DNA of 64,000 nt, from NCBI RefSeq assembly GCF_001544915.2, contig NZ_FCOE02000006.1, positions 1 through 64,000 on the forward strand, written 5' to 3'. The DNA comes from Caballeronia pedi (GTDB lineage: Bacteria; Pseudomonadota; Gammaproteobacteria; Burkholderiales; Burkholderiaceae). The notes under the pieces are model-generated. The model ran no database searches, was not told the DNA's origin, and saw nothing but the letters and a program-made list of their open reading frames with translations. Shown here in pieces: positions 36,162 to 45,262 of this stretch (position 1 is its first letter; every line of letters begins with the position of its first letter). The position numbers were made by a program, and so were the translations under genes.

Positions 36162-36565
36162 GAGCTTCCTCCAGAGTGTGGGGAGTCGCGGTTGAGTATA
36201 GACCCATGCAACGGTCGGAAAACGCCAATGGCGGCAAAAGGCGCATGCCTTCTGCCGCAAAGACGTTCGCGCCAGATCATGCGAAACGCGTGCCAGCCGG
36301 CCTGTGGATGGAAGAAACGTCGCAATGCCATGATTTATCTGCGTTTTATTCGATCGGGATCGCGCGTCGGCGAATGACTTAGCCATCGTCCCGCCAACAC
36401 TTCGGACCGATGTGTCGGTCTCCGAACGACATGTGCGCGATACCGCTCATGATCGAAAACGCCATTTGCGAAAGCTTCATGCGGAGGCTAGTATCGAACG
36501 AGCACCGGGGTTTTGTTACGACAAGTGAGTTGTCGATCGATTTGGAGCCGCGTCGCGTCGCACAG
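36162..36565. other. Divergent intergenic region with hairpin
   Basis: No convincing gene. Holds an inverted repeat GCGGCAAAAGGC (36231) / GCCTTCTGCCGC (36247-36258) with one mismatch and a 4-base loop. The first kinase start codons (36410 to 36566) also fall here, so part of it could encode an N-terminal extension of the kinase. Confidence 0.4.
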
Positions 36566-38713
36566 ATGACAAGTTTTGCGCAAGCGATTCGTACATATAA
36601 GGGCGACGGCGGGTCGCGCGACGAGTTCTTTGCGGGAGTGGACGGCGCCCTGGCGACCGAACAGACTCCGGCCAAGCGACTCATGGAGATCCTCGAAGAG
36701 GAGCACGCGGCGCGACCATTGCCGCCCGACATCTATGCCGCCATCCGCCGCCGCATCGAGCATGGGGCGCGCATGCGTTCCGAAGCCGATTCCGCCACCG
36801 GCCCCGTGAACCTCGACGAAACGCGCCTGCAAACCTCGCCGGGCTTCGCGCCACCGGCGTCGCGCGACCCGAGCAGCGGCACCGGCAGCCAGGCGACTCA
36901 GGTCATCGTCGATCACAATCAGAAGATGAAGGGCGTCGGCGACACGCTCAACAGCCGCTTCGTGCTGGAAGAGTGTCTCGGCATCGGCGGCATGGGCACC
37001 GTGTACAAGGCGCTCGATCTGCGCAAGCTGGAAGCATCGGACCGGCGTCCGTATGTCGCCATCAAGGTGCTCAATCTTCAGTTCCGCGGCAATCCGAACT
37101 CGCTGATCGCGTTGCAGCGCGAGGCGCGCAAGGCGCAGCAGCTCGCGCACCGGAACATCGTGACCGTCTACGATTTCGATCGCGACGGTCAGGTCGTCTA
37201 TCTGACCATGGAATATCTGTCCGGACAGCCGCTCTCGCGATTGCTTCGGAACCCGAATTTCAAGGGCATGCCGTTCCCGGAAGTCTTCCCGATCTTCAAG
37301 GGCATGGCCAACGCGCTCGCCTACGCACACGAGCGCGGTTTCGTGCACTGCGATTTCAAGCCCCCCAACGTGTTTCTGACGGACACGTCGGAAGTGAAGG
37401 TGATCGATTTCGGCATTTCGCGCGTGATTCAGCGTCCCGAGGAGGAATCCGAGGCGACCGTGTTCGATCCCGGCAGCCTCGGCGCGATGACGCCCGCCTA
37501 CGCGAGCCCGGAGATGATGGAGCATCGCGAGCCCGATCCGCGCGACGATATCTACGCGCTCGCCTGCATCACCTATGAGCTGCTGACGGGAAAACACCCG
37601 TTCGACCGCGTGCCCGCGTTGCAGGCGAGAAGCGCGGGCATGAAGCCGCAGCGTCCGGAGAATCTCGGCAGCAAGCAGTGGAAAGCGCTGAAGGCAGCGC
37701 TCGCGTTCGAGCGCGAGGCGCGCACGCCGGCGGTCGCGCAATTTCTCGATGAGATCAGCGAGGAGCACGCCACATCGCCAGCAGGCCGCAAGGCGAAGAA
37801 GAGCGCCGGGCCGAAGATCGCGATCGGCGTGGCGGCGGTCGCGGCGCTGCTGATCGCGGGCGGGGGCTACTACTTCTACGACCAGTCGAAAGGCGGCGAG
37901 GAAACCGCGCACGAGGCGTCGGCGCGGCCGTCCGAAGGGAGCGCCACGGGCGCGGTCACGCCGCATACGCCCGGAGCCGCGGCAGCGCCCGTTTCCACGG
38001 TGGCCGTTACGCCCGCGGTGCCCGCCACGCCCGTTCCCGAACTCACGATGGCCGCCGTCACGCCCGTGCTCGCGAGTGTGCCGTGCTCGGCGCTCGTCGC
38101 GTCGGTGCATGATCAGACCGTCGACGTGCAGGGTTTCGTGTCGCAGAAATACGGTCAGGCGCGGCTCAAGGAAGCGCTCGGCCGCGTGCCCGGCGTGAAG
38201 ACGACGAACTTCGGCGTGCAGCAAATTGCCGACGACAAGTGCGATCTGCTGAAGGTGTTCGGCCCCTTCTGGACGGCCAACCGGCAGTTGGGCAGGCCCG
38301 CGTCGGTGCACACGCGTTCGCGCGCGACGCACCTCACCGAAGGCGATCCGCTGATCGTCGATCTGATGACGCCCGCGTTCGAGTCCTACGTCTACGTCGA
38401 CTACTTCATGCTCGACGGCAGCGTGGTGCATCTCGTGCCCAATGCGCGCTCGCGCGATAACCAGGCGCCGGCGAACTACACGGCGACCATCGGCACGATG
38501 GGCGATTGGGTCGTCGGCAAGCCGTTCGGCTCGGAGATGATCGTGCTGACGGTCGCGCCCGCGCCGCTCTTCGATACGCCGCGCCCCGACAGCGAGGCCA
38601 AACCGGAATATCTGCGCGCCGTCGAAAAGCGCCTTGCGGCGCTCGCGGGCAAATACGGCCGCGACCACGTGGCCGTCGATATCTTCCAGATCACCACGCA
38701 AGCCAGGAAATAG
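36566..38713 (+). CDS. Membrane Ser/Thr protein kinase with DUF4384-like C-terminus
   Basis: 715-residue Hanks-type kinase. After a ~125-residue N-terminal region comes the kinase domain: GIGGMGTVYKA, the lysine in VAIKVL near 166, the catalytic loop HCDFKPPN near 260, DFGIS, and YASPEMM. A single membrane helix (IGVAAVAALLIAGGGYYFY, about 417-437) is followed by an Ala/Pro/Thr-rich linker. The extracytoplasmic part includes a BON-like segment and a DUF4384-like end (FESYVYVDYFMLDGSVVHLV). All kinase residues are intact. The start is uncertain; ATG 36566 is used and upstream starts to 36410 are possible. It resembles PpkA-like kinases, but no type VI secretion or phosphatase gene is adjacent. 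Confidence 0.85.
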   Translation: MTSFAQAIRTYKGDGGSRDEFFAGVDGALATEQTPAKRLMEILEEEHAARPLPPDIYAAIRRRIEHGARMRSEADSATGPVNLDETRLQTSPGFAPPASRDPSSGTGSQATQVIVDHNQKMKGVGDTLNSRFVLEECLGIGGMGTVYKALDLRKLEASDRRPYVAIKVLNLQFRGNPNSLIALQREARKAQQLAHRNIVTVYDFDRDGQVVYLTMEYLSGQPLSRLLRNPNFKGMPFPEVFPIFKGMANALAYAHERGFVHCDFKPPNVFLTDTSEVKVIDFGISRVIQRPEEESEATVFDPGSLGAMTPAYASPEMMEHREPDPRDDIYALACITYELLTGKHPFDRVPALQARSAGMKPQRPENLGSKQWKALKAALAFEREARTPAVAQFLDEISEEHATSPAGRKAKKSAGPKIAIGVAAVAALLIAGGGYYFYDQSKGGEETAHEASARPSEGSATGAVTPHTPGAAAAPVSTVAVTPAVPATPVPELTMAAVTPVLASVPCSALVASVHDQTVDVQGFVSQKYGQARLKEALGRVPGVKTTNFGVQQIADDKCDLLKVFGPFWTANRQLGRPASVHTRSRATHLTEGDPLIVDLMTPAFESYVYVDYFMLDGSVVHLVPNARSRDNQAPANYTATIGTMGDWVVGKPFGSEMIVLTVAPAPLFDTPRPDSEAKPEYLRAVEKRLAALAGKYGRDHVAVDIFQITTQARK

Positions 38714-38719
38714 CAGCGC

Positions 38720-39532
38720 TCAAGGCTTGACTGCGCAGGCGAGCACGCAAGGCATCGGCACGAGCAGCTCGCCGTGTTGCGAATAGGCTTTCACGCGCGT
38801 TTTCACTTCCTGCTCGATCAATGCGAGCGCGCTTCTCGATTGCGCGCGCAGCAGCGCGGCCATGCGCACGCCACCGTGCATCAGTCCGTCGAGCGGCGTT
38901 TCCGGCAGCACGAGATGCCAGATCTGCTCGACTTCATCGGCGCGCGCGGCGGCAAAGCCCGCTTCCGTCAGCACGCGCACGCATTCGTCGGGATCGCTGA
39001 AGCGAAAGAAGGGCGGCGCGGGCGGCAGACCGACATCGAGCTTGCCGTGAAGCTGGATCGCGTCGAGCACCATGCCGAAGCCAACCGCGCGTTCCGGCGC
39101 CGCCCACGAAGTGAACGCGACACGTCCGCCCTGGCGCAGCACGCGCGCCGCTTCGGCGAGCGCGCGTTCGGGATCGGGAAAATGCAGCATGCCGAAACTG
39201 ATCCCGACGGCGTCGAAGCTTTCGGCGTCGAAGGGCAGATGATCGGCGCTCGCGATCTGAAACTCGATCTCGGGATGAAGCTGGCGCGCATGCGCGATCA
39301 TCGACGCGGAGAAATCGACGGCCGTCGCGGTCGCGCCACGCTCGATCGCCGCCTCGGCGAGATTGCCGGGCCCGGCGGCGACATCGAGCATGCGCGTGCC
39401 GGGACCGATCCCGAGCGCATCCAGCAGCGCCGGATGCGACTGAACAGTAAGCCTTCCGAAATAATCCTCATAAGGCCGGGCGACATGCTCCCAGCCGTCC
39501 TTTTCGAACGCCGCGAACTCGTCGAATTGCAT
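38720..39532 (-). CDS. SAM-dependent methyltransferase (class I)
   Basis: 270-residue cytoplasmic methyltransferase with the SAM motif LDVAAGPGNLAEAAI near residue 49, motif II VDFSASMI, and ASADHLPFDAESFDAVGISFGMLHF, typical of the UbiE/Methyltransf_11 group. The ATG at 39532 follows GGAGGTACG. It converges on the kinase gene with only 6 bp between the stops. The C-terminal half has no recognised specificity element, so the substrate is unknown. Confidence 0.85.
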   Translation of the reverse strand: MQFDEFAAFEKDGWEHVARPYEDYFGRLTVQSHPALLDALGIGPGTRMLDVAAGPGNLAEAAIERGATATAVDFSASMIAHARQLHPEIEFQIASADHLPFDAESFDAVGISFGMLHFPDPERALAEAARVLRQGGRVAFTSWAAPERAVGFGMVLDAIQLHGKLDVGLPPAPPFFRFSDPDECVRVLTEAGFAAARADEVEQIWHLVLPETPLDGLMHGGVRMAALLRAQSRSALALIEQEVKTRVKAYSQHGELLVPMPCVLACAVKP

Positions 39533-39604
39533 GACGTACCTCCGCTCGCCGCTCGCGCGGCTCGGGCCAAAGCCGGAGGCCGGGCCTCGCGAAAACGCGC
39601 GAGG

Positions 39605-40027
39605 CTAGGTCTTGGGCTTCTCGATGGAAGCTTTCAGCTCTCTCAGGGCGTCTTCCATGCGTTTGCTGACGAGCGCATAGGCTTCGGCCTGAGTTTGCTG
39701 GGTCGTGCGCGCGATGTCCTGCATGTCGGCGAGAGCGTTGTGCAGCGCGCGTTGCACGACTTCATTGGCGTTGAACGGAGGCTGAGTGGACGTGGTGGCG
39801 AATTGTTTGGCGATGGATTCGAGATCGCTCAGGGTCCGGCGCAGGATTTCGACTTGTTTGTCCCGCAACGCCTCCATGCCGCCGAACGCGACGCGATTGG
39901 TCGCCGCGAGCGCTTCGACATCCTTGCGCCGCGATTCCATGATGGCTGTGACGTCGAACCCCGGAAGCTGGTACTGCTGGAACATGGCGGCGAACTGGCT
40001 GAACGGATCGCTGAAGTTTTGATTCAT
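39605..40027 (-). CDS. Phasin family protein
   Basis: 140-residue alpha-helical protein resembling phasins, which coat polyhydroxyalkanoate granules. Visible: the opening FSDPFSQFAAMFQQYQLPGFDV, then ESRRKDVEALAATNRVAF and repeated amphipathic helices rich in Ala and Gln, typical of Phasin_2. The ATG at 40027 has GGGGAGGCACG upstream; an upstream frame would add 39 unlikely residues. It is monocistronic and apart from any phaCAB genes. Confidence 0.72.
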   Translation of the reverse strand: MNQNFSDPFSQFAAMFQQYQLPGFDVTAIMESRRKDVEALAATNRVAFGGMEALRDKQVEILRRTLSDLESIAKQFATTSTQPPFNANEVVQRALHNALADMQDIARTTQQTQAEAYALVSKRMEDALRELKASIEKPKT

Positions 40028-40295
40028 CGTGCCTCCCCAGGGGTTCTTGCGGTCGAATAAGAGCCACTCTTGCGGGCAAAAGGCGAGAAATGGCCCGGGC
40101 AGCATGTACCGTCGCACGTAATCATGCCAACGCGCGGCCGGCACCTGATACTACCAATATAAGCCGTGGAAATGGGGCAAGGGAAAACACCAGAGCGGGC
40201 GCTCGTCCCGGTTGATGCAGGTCAAGTCGCGCTCCGCCGCGCGGGCGACCATGAATCATGGCGGCGCAATATTTGCACGCGTGCGGGAGGACATC

Positions 40296-40487
40296 ATGAT
40301 CAGGGGTGAAGGGCGCATCGTCGCGGCCTTGGGCGCCGTGTTCGTCTCGCTCGGCGGCATTCATGCTGCGCTGCGCGGCCTGCTCTTCGACGAGACAGCG
40401 GTGATGTACTACGGCGTGCTGGCGATTCTGATCGGGGCTGCGTCGTTCGTCGTGATGCTCACACCATTGCCGAGCGACGAGCCCTGA
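40296..40487 (+). CDS. Small membrane protein, 63 residues
   Basis: Short protein with two hydrophobic segments (VAALGAVFVSLGGIHAAL and VLAILIGAASFVVML) separated by a short polar turn, so probably a two-helix inner-membrane protein. The ATG at 40296 has GGGAGG five bases upstream. Family not recognised. It is convergent with the next hypothetical. Confidence 0.6.
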   Translation: MIRGEGRIVAALGAVFVSLGGIHAALRGLLFDETAVMYYGVLAILIGAASFVVMLTPLPSDEP

Positions 40488-40511
40488 CGATTCCTCGGGT
40501 CGATCAACTGA

Positions 40512-40886
40512 TCAACTGTCCGTCTCTCCGGCGAATACGCTGTGCTCCGCCTTGATCTGCTCGCGGTCGATGCACTGCACGTGCCAGCGTCCGGTGCTCT
40601 TCAGACCCGCGCCGTCCGCATACCACAGCACGCGTCCCGCGAGACCTTCGCACGGCCCGTCCGGCGCGTCGAAATCGAGGCGTTCCAGCACGCAGATGGG
40701 ATCTTCGACGTGCTGGCCGCAGATCATCGTTCCGTTCGATCCTGAGCGCAGACCACCCCAGTCCGGCACTTCGACGGCCTGGTGGCCCTCGCGCGACCAG
40801 CGGCGGGTTTCCTTGTCGAGCCACAGGATGGCGTAGGCCGCCGATTGAGCGTCTTCGAAGCCATCCAGCTTGACTGTGATACGCAT
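40512..40886 (-). CDS. Hypothetical protein, 124 residues
   Basis: Soluble, acidic protein with no signal peptide or membrane helix. Start chosen at 40886, where GGAGG precedes the ATG by five bases; an in-frame ATG at 40898 lies upstream of that site. Visible features are a predicted beta-rich N-terminus (MRITVKLDGFEDAQSAAYAI), two cysteines near the centre (ICGQHVEDPICVL) and one near the end (HVQCIDR). I do not recognise the family; a small alpha/beta protein of unknown role. Confidence 0.55.
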   Translation of the reverse strand: MRITVKLDGFEDAQSAAYAILWLDKETRRWSREGHQAVEVPDWGGLRSGSNGTMICGQHVEDPICVLERLDFDAPDGPCEGLAGRVLWYADGAGLKSTGRWHVQCIDREQIKAEHSVFAGETDS

Positions 40887-41436
40887 GTCATCCTCCATGA
40901 AACGATTCGATGGACGAGACGCTCAGCACTTTCGCACCGGCCATGAGCGTCATCGGTGAATGGCGGCTTTCGCCACGCGTATTGTTAAGGCGTTACAGCG
41001 CGGTCCGTGAAGGCCGCGATGAGTGATTCGAACAGTGTGCGACAGATAAGTTTAATCGCACCATATGTAATGGGTTCCATCGACGACGCGTTGAACGACT
41101 TGCGGCAACGCAACAGCGACGACGTTCGAATCACACAAGCAAGACCGATGCCGAAATGCGTCCGTGACTCATGTTCGCATCGTGACTGCATGATTCAAGT
41201 TTAGTATGACAATCTGACTGTTCAGCGACAAGCGTCGGAGGCATATCGCCGCATGCAACGAGTGACGCATGTTCGATGGATGCGGCGCACCATCGAACGA
41301 TGTCACGTTACGCGGACGCTCGTTACGCGTGCACACGTGCACCACCGCGGGCTTCGTCGCCCCACGACGTCGCCGACGCGCGCGCTCTGATTACCCAGCC
41401 GCGCTGCACTGCAATAGCGAACCGGAGAGTCACACG
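40887..41436. other. Gene-free AT-richer stretch before the alcohol dehydrogenase
   Basis: About 550 bases with codon usage unlike the surrounding genes. One possible 61-codon frame (41019-41204) uses rare AT-type codons and lacks a ribosome site, so it was not called. No Fnr-box was recognised here. Confidence 0.35.
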
Positions 41437-42468
41437 ATGCGCGCAATGGTCTTCAACGGCAACACGCCCGTCCTGCAATCGCGTGATTGGCCCGATCCGA
41501 TGCCGCGCGCGGGCGAACTGCTCATCGTAGTGCATGCGTGCGGCGTGTGCCGCACCGATCTGCACGTCGTCGACGGCGAGCTGGCGCATCCGAAGCGGCC
41601 GGTGATTCCGGGGCACGAGATCGTCGGAACGGTCGCGCAACTCGGCGCGGGCGTGACCGACTTCGCGCCGGGTGATCGCGTGGGCGTGCCGTGGCTCGGG
41701 CATACGTGCGGACATTGCCGCTACTGTACGGCGGGCCGCGAGAATCTTTGCGATACGCCCGGTTTCACCGGCTACACGATCGACGGCGGCTACGCCGAGC
41801 GCGTGGTCGCGGATGCGCGCTACTGCCTGCATCTGCCGCCGCGTTATTCGGACGTTGAAGCGGCGCCGCTGCTGTGCGCGGGACTGATCGGCTATCGCAC
41901 GCTCGCGATGGCGGGCGATGCGAAGCGCATCGGGATCTATGGCTTCGGCGCGGCGGCGCATATCGTCGCGCAGGTGGCGAGGCATCAGGGGCGCGCGGTC
42001 TATGCGTTCACGCGCCCCGGCGACATCGCCGCGCAGCGTTTCGCGCTCGGCCTGAAGGCGCACTGGGCCGGCGGCAGCGACGAGACGCCGTCCGACGCGC
42101 TCGATGCCGCGCTCATCTTCGCGCCGGCGGGCGCGCTCGTGCCCGTCGCGCTGAAGGCGGTCGCGAAGGGCGGTGTGGTGGTGTGCGGCGGCATCCACAT
42201 GAGCGACATTCCTTCGTTTCCCTACGATCTGCTGTGGGGCGAACGGCGTGTCGTATCAGTTGCGAATCTCACGCGTGAGGACGGACGCGCGTTCATGCGC
42301 ATCGCCGGGCAGTTTCACCTCGATCTGCATACGACGCCGTATCCGCTCGACGAAGCGAATCGCGCGCTCGCCGACCTGCGTGAAGGCAGGCTCACCGGCG
42401 CGGCGGTGCTGACGGTCAGTGATGCGCGAGCATCGTCCGGTCGACGATACGCACCTGCCGCCCATTGA
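41437..42468 (+). CDS. Zinc-dependent alcohol dehydrogenase
   Basis: Cytoplasmic medium-chain dehydrogenase of 343 residues. Catalytic zinc ligands lie in HACGVCRTDLHV and PGHEIVG. The structural zinc cluster is GHTCGHCRYCTAGRENLC. A Rossmann segment (IGIYGFGAAAHIV) follows near residue 170. ATG 41437 has CCGGAGAG upstream. The last 53 bp overlap, tail to tail, the Fnr/Crp regulator gene. It oxidises or forms alcohols with NAD(H). In fermentative or low-oxygen metabolism this would fit an Fnr-type neighbour, but regulation is not demonstrated. The NAD loop GFGAAA is slightly unusual in lacking the third glycine. Confidence 0.9.
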   Translation: MRAMVFNGNTPVLQSRDWPDPMPRAGELLIVVHACGVCRTDLHVVDGELAHPKRPVIPGHEIVGTVAQLGAGVTDFAPGDRVGVPWLGHTCGHCRYCTAGRENLCDTPGFTGYTIDGGYAERVVADARYCLHLPPRYSDVEAAPLLCAGLIGYRTLAMAGDAKRIGIYGFGAAAHIVAQVARHQGRAVYAFTRPGDIAAQRFALGLKAHWAGGSDETPSDALDAALIFAPAGALVPVALKAVAKGGVVVCGGIHMSDIPSFPYDLLWGERRVVSVANLTREDGRAFMRIAGQFHLDLHTTPYPLDEANRALADLREGRLTGAAVLTVSDARASSGRRYAPAAH

Positions 42469-43135
42469 GCCCGATCGCACCTTCGCGTTGCAGCTTCGAG
42501 AGCATGCGGCTCACGGTTTCCAGTTCCAGCCCGAGATAGCTGCCGATATCCGCGCGTGTCATCGGCAGGGATAATTCCACCGCGTGTTCGCCCGATGTCG
42601 CCGCGCTCGCGTCCAACCGTTCCGAGAGATCGAGCAGGAAAGCGGCGACGCGTTCGCGGGCGGGCATGGTTCCGAGCATCAGCGCGAGACGCGACGCGCG
42701 CACGATCTCCGCGCTCATGATCGCGAGGAGCGTGTGTTGCATCGCCGCATACTCGCGGCACAACGGCTCCAGTATGCCGACGGGCATGATGCGCACGACG
42801 CTCGGCTCGAGCGCGACGGCGTCGCTTTCGTGGCGGCCCGTGCACACGCCGTCGAGGCCGAGCGTTTCGTTTGCGAAGTGAAAACCGGTGACCTGCGTGT
42901 GCAGCGTGCTGTCGTCGTCGGAGCCGGGGTAGGTCGAGACGGTCTTGAAGCAGCCGCTTTGCACCGTATAGAGGCTGCGCAGCGGCTCGCCCGCGCAATA
43001 GAGGGCATCGCCGCGCTCGACGGTGCGCGTTGGAAACGGGATGGCGTCGGCGTCCGAGAGGCGCACGTGCAGACTGGGCGCGACGCCGTGCGCTGTCCGT
43101 TTAAGCGAAGCTCCCGGGTCAATCGACGGTTCCAT
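42416..43135 (-). CDS. Crp/Fnr family transcriptional regulator
   Basis: 239-residue regulator with a cyclic-nucleotide-binding-fold sensor domain (about residues 25-150: GDALYCAGEPLRSLYTVQSG) and a C-terminal helix-turn-helix (MTRADIGSYLGLELETVSRM). It lacks the N-terminal cysteine cluster that binds an iron-sulfur centre in true Fnr, so it is not an oxygen sensor of that kind. It looks closest to the non-Fe-S Fnr-type group. The ATG at 43135 follows GTAGGAGG. Its stop lies inside the converging dehydrogenase gene. Confidence 0.9.
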   Translation of the reverse strand: MEPSIDPGASLKRTAHGVAPSLHVRLSDADAIPFPTRTVERGDALYCAGEPLRSLYTVQSGCFKTVSTYPGSDDDSTLHTQVTGFHFANETLGLDGVCTGRHESDAVALEPSVVRIMPVGILEPLCREYAAMQHTLLAIMSAEIVRASRLALMLGTMPARERVAAFLLDLSERLDASAATSGEHAVELSLPMTRADIGSYLGLELETVSRMLSKLQREGAIGLNGRQVRIVDRTMLAHH

Positions 43136-43208
43136 GACGGTTTCCTCCTACAGACCAGTATGGTTCACGGATGGAGGAAAGGAAAATTCGTCGCGTGTAC
43201 GGGAGGTG

Positions 43209-44540
43209 TCAGCGGGTCGCATCGTCCGAAAGCGGCAGCACGATGCACGATTCGGCCCCGCCGCCTTCGCGCGCGCGCAAGGTTAGCGTGCCGCCATGCA
43301 GCCGCGCGATGCGCTCGACGATCGCGAGCCCTAGTCCCGTGCCCTTCGGCTGGCCTTCACCGCCGCCGCGTTTGAACGGCTGCTTGAGCGCTTCCGGGTC
43401 CTGGCCACCGAGCCCCTTGCCGCGATCCGCGATCACGACGCACGCCGTGTTTGCCTGCCGGTCGGCCCACGTTCGGACTTCCAGCCCGACGACGCCGTAC
43501 AGTATCGCGTTCTGCATCAGGTTCATCAGCAAACGCATCATGCTGATCGGCCGAAACGCAAAGGGTTCGATGTCGCCGAGATCGAGCGCGAATTCGTGTC
43601 CGAGTCCGGCGAAATCGGCGGCGAGGTTCGCGATCAACGCGTTGAGATCGCCGACGACGGGCGTCTCTTTCGCGCCGCTGCCCGCGTAATCCATGAACTG
43701 CTGAAGAATCGTGTCGATGGTGTCGAGATACCCTTCCGCCGATGCCGCGAAGGCCGCGTCCGTCGACGGCACCGACGACATCGCCATGGCGAGGCGCAGC
43801 TTGGTCATCGGCGTGCGAATGTCGTGCGAGATGCCCGCGAGCATCAGCGCGCGCGTGGCGTCGGCTTCCTTCAGCGCGGCCGTCATGCGGTTGAACGCGC
43901 CGCTGACCTGCGCGATTTCGGTCGGGCCGTCGGTTGGCAGGACGCCCGGTTCGCCGCCCGCCGAAACCAGCCGCGCGGCATCGGCGAGATGAGCGAGCGG
44001 GCGGTTCAGATGCCGCTGGATCAGATAGGCCGTCGCGAACGCGAGCGCGCCGAGTCCGAGCGAAAGCAGCAGCGCGGTGGTCAGGCCGTCGTCGTGGGCG
44101 GCTTCCGGCACCGGCAGCGCGAGCCAGCGCGGCTCGCCCGACTGATGCACGCGGATCCATAAACGCTGCTGACCGTCGTCGGCGGAGTCGCCGCCTTGCC
44201 AGCGCACCGGCATGTCCGCAGGAAGATGCCGCCGCAGGCTCTCGACGAAGGTCTGACGCTGATAGGTTTGATAGAAGCGCAGACGCGATGCCGGCGCGGT
44301 TTCGCGCGCGCCGGCGGGCAGTTCCGCGCGAAGGTCGAGATGCGCGGCGTCGGGCGGTGTCGTCTTCAGCAATGTGTCGAGCGTGACGATGTAGCTCGCG
44401 AACGTGGCAGCCGCGCGCTCGATGCGCGGCGTCTGGATGAAATGCAGCAGCACGGCGAACGCGCACACCTGACTCACCGCGACCAGCGCGACGAGCAGCA
44501 GAATGTTGCGCGCGAAGAGCGAGCGCGGCACGAGCGTCAC
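43209..44540 (-). CDS. EnvZ-type sensor histidine kinase
   Basis: 443-residue inner-membrane kinase. TM1 spans about residues 7-30, a periplasmic sensor of ~120 residues follows, then TM2 about residues 152-172 and a HAMP domain (RHLNRPLAHLADAARLV). The His box is GISHDIRTPMTKLRL with the phospho-acceptor near 237, and the ATPase part has LLMNLMQNAILYG, DRGKGL and GTGLGLAIVERI. The GTG at 44540 overlaps the response-regulator stop by 4 bp. It should phosphorylate the partner regulator. The signal is unknown; the EF-hand protein at the head of the operon suggests calcium or another divalent ion. Confidence 0.9.
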   Translation of the reverse strand: MTLVPRSLFARNILLLVALVAVSQVCAFAVLLHFIQTPRIERAAATFASYIVTLDTLLKTTPPDAAHLDLRAELPAGARETAPASRLRFYQTYQRQTFVESLRRHLPADMPVRWQGGDSADDGQQRLWIRVHQSGEPRWLALPVPEAAHDDGLTTALLLSLGLGALAFATAYLIQRHLNRPLAHLADAARLVSAGGEPGVLPTDGPTEIAQVSGAFNRMTAALKEADATRALMLAGISHDIRTPMTKLRLAMAMSSVPSTDAAFAASAEGYLDTIDTILQQFMDYAGSGAKETPVVGDLNALIANLAADFAGLGHEFALDLGDIEPFAFRPISMMRLLMNLMQNAILYGVVGLEVRTWADRQANTACVVIADRGKGLGGQDPEALKQPFKRGGGEGQPKGTGLGLAIVERIARLHGGTLTLRAREGGGAESCIVLPLSDDATR

Positions 44541-45250
44541 GATTCCAGCTCGGCGAGCAGCATGTAGCCGACGCCCCACACAGTCTTGATGAAGCGCGGC
44601 TTGCCCGGGTCTTCCTCGACGATCTGCCGCAAGCGCAGCACCTGCACGTCGATGCTGCGGTCGAGCGCGTCGTGATCGCGGCCGCGCGTGCGGGCGATGA
44701 GATTGTCGCGGCTGACCGCGCGGTTCGGCGACGAGCCGAGCGCAGTGAGCAACTGCATCTGCGCGGAGTGGATGTCGAACGCCTCGCCGTTGCGATAGAG
44801 CTTCTGCTTGCCGAGATCGAGACGGAATTCGCCGAAGCGGATGATCTGCTGCGTGAGCGTCGGATCGCCGGCCGCGATCTTCTGACGGCGCAGCAACGCG
44901 CGCACGCGAGCGACGAGTTCCTGCGGCAGAAACGGCTTGGCGAGGTAGTCGTCGGCGCCGGTTTCCAGGCCGACCACCTTGTCGACGGGATCGCCTTTCG
45001 CGGTCAGCATCAGGATGGGCAGCGTCTGGCCTTCGGCGCGCAGACGCCTGCAGACGGAAAGGCCGTCCTCCGGCTCCATCATCCAGTCGAGCACCAGCAG
45101 GTCGTAGGGCTCGCGCTGCAGGTAGCGGTCGAGCCGCTTGCCGTTCTCGACGACGCGCACCTCGAAACCCTGAGAACTCAGGAAGCGCTGCAGCATGTTG
45201 CGCAACTCGGCTTCGTCGTCGAGCACGATGATCTTCGGCAGGGTTTCCAT
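44537..45250 (-). CDS. OmpR family response regulator
   Basis: 237-residue regulator. The receiver domain has the acidic pair in VLDDEAEL, the phospho-aspartate in LLVLDWMMEPEDG and the lysine in DDYLAKPF. It is joined to an OmpR-type winged helix (FGEFRLDLGKQKLYRNGE, DRSIDVQVLRLRQIVEEDP, IKTVWGVGYM). It lies 12 bp after the EF-hand gene and overlaps the kinase gene, so all three form one operon. It is likely to autoregulate. Confidence 0.93.
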   Translation of the reverse strand: METLPKIIVLDDEAELRNMLQRFLSSQGFEVRVVENGKRLDRYLQREPYDLLVLDWMMEPEDGLSVCRRLRAEGQTLPILMLTAKGDPVDKVVGLETGADDYLAKPFLPQELVARVRALLRRQKIAAGDPTLTQQIIRFGEFRLDLGKQKLYRNGEAFDIHSAQMQLLTALGSSPNRAVSRDNLIARTRGRDHDALDRSIDVQVLRLRQIVEEDPGKPRFIKTVWGVGYMLLAELES

Positions 45251-45262
45251 GGATGCTCCGGA

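Noticed and set aside
31384..36246. Very long minus-strand frame of about 2050 codons upstream of the glycosyltransferase
   Set aside because: It is the shadow of lhr in GC-rich DNA, with an arginine- and histidine-rich product. Only the last 430 codons (30094-31383) are a real gene.
41019..41204. 61-codon frame before the alcohol dehydrogenase
   Set aside because: Uses codons rare in the neighbourhood (ATA, AGA, TTA) and has no ribosome site.
42416..43135. True oxygen-sensing Fnr
   Set aside because: The N-terminal cysteine cluster needed for an iron-sulfur centre is absent.
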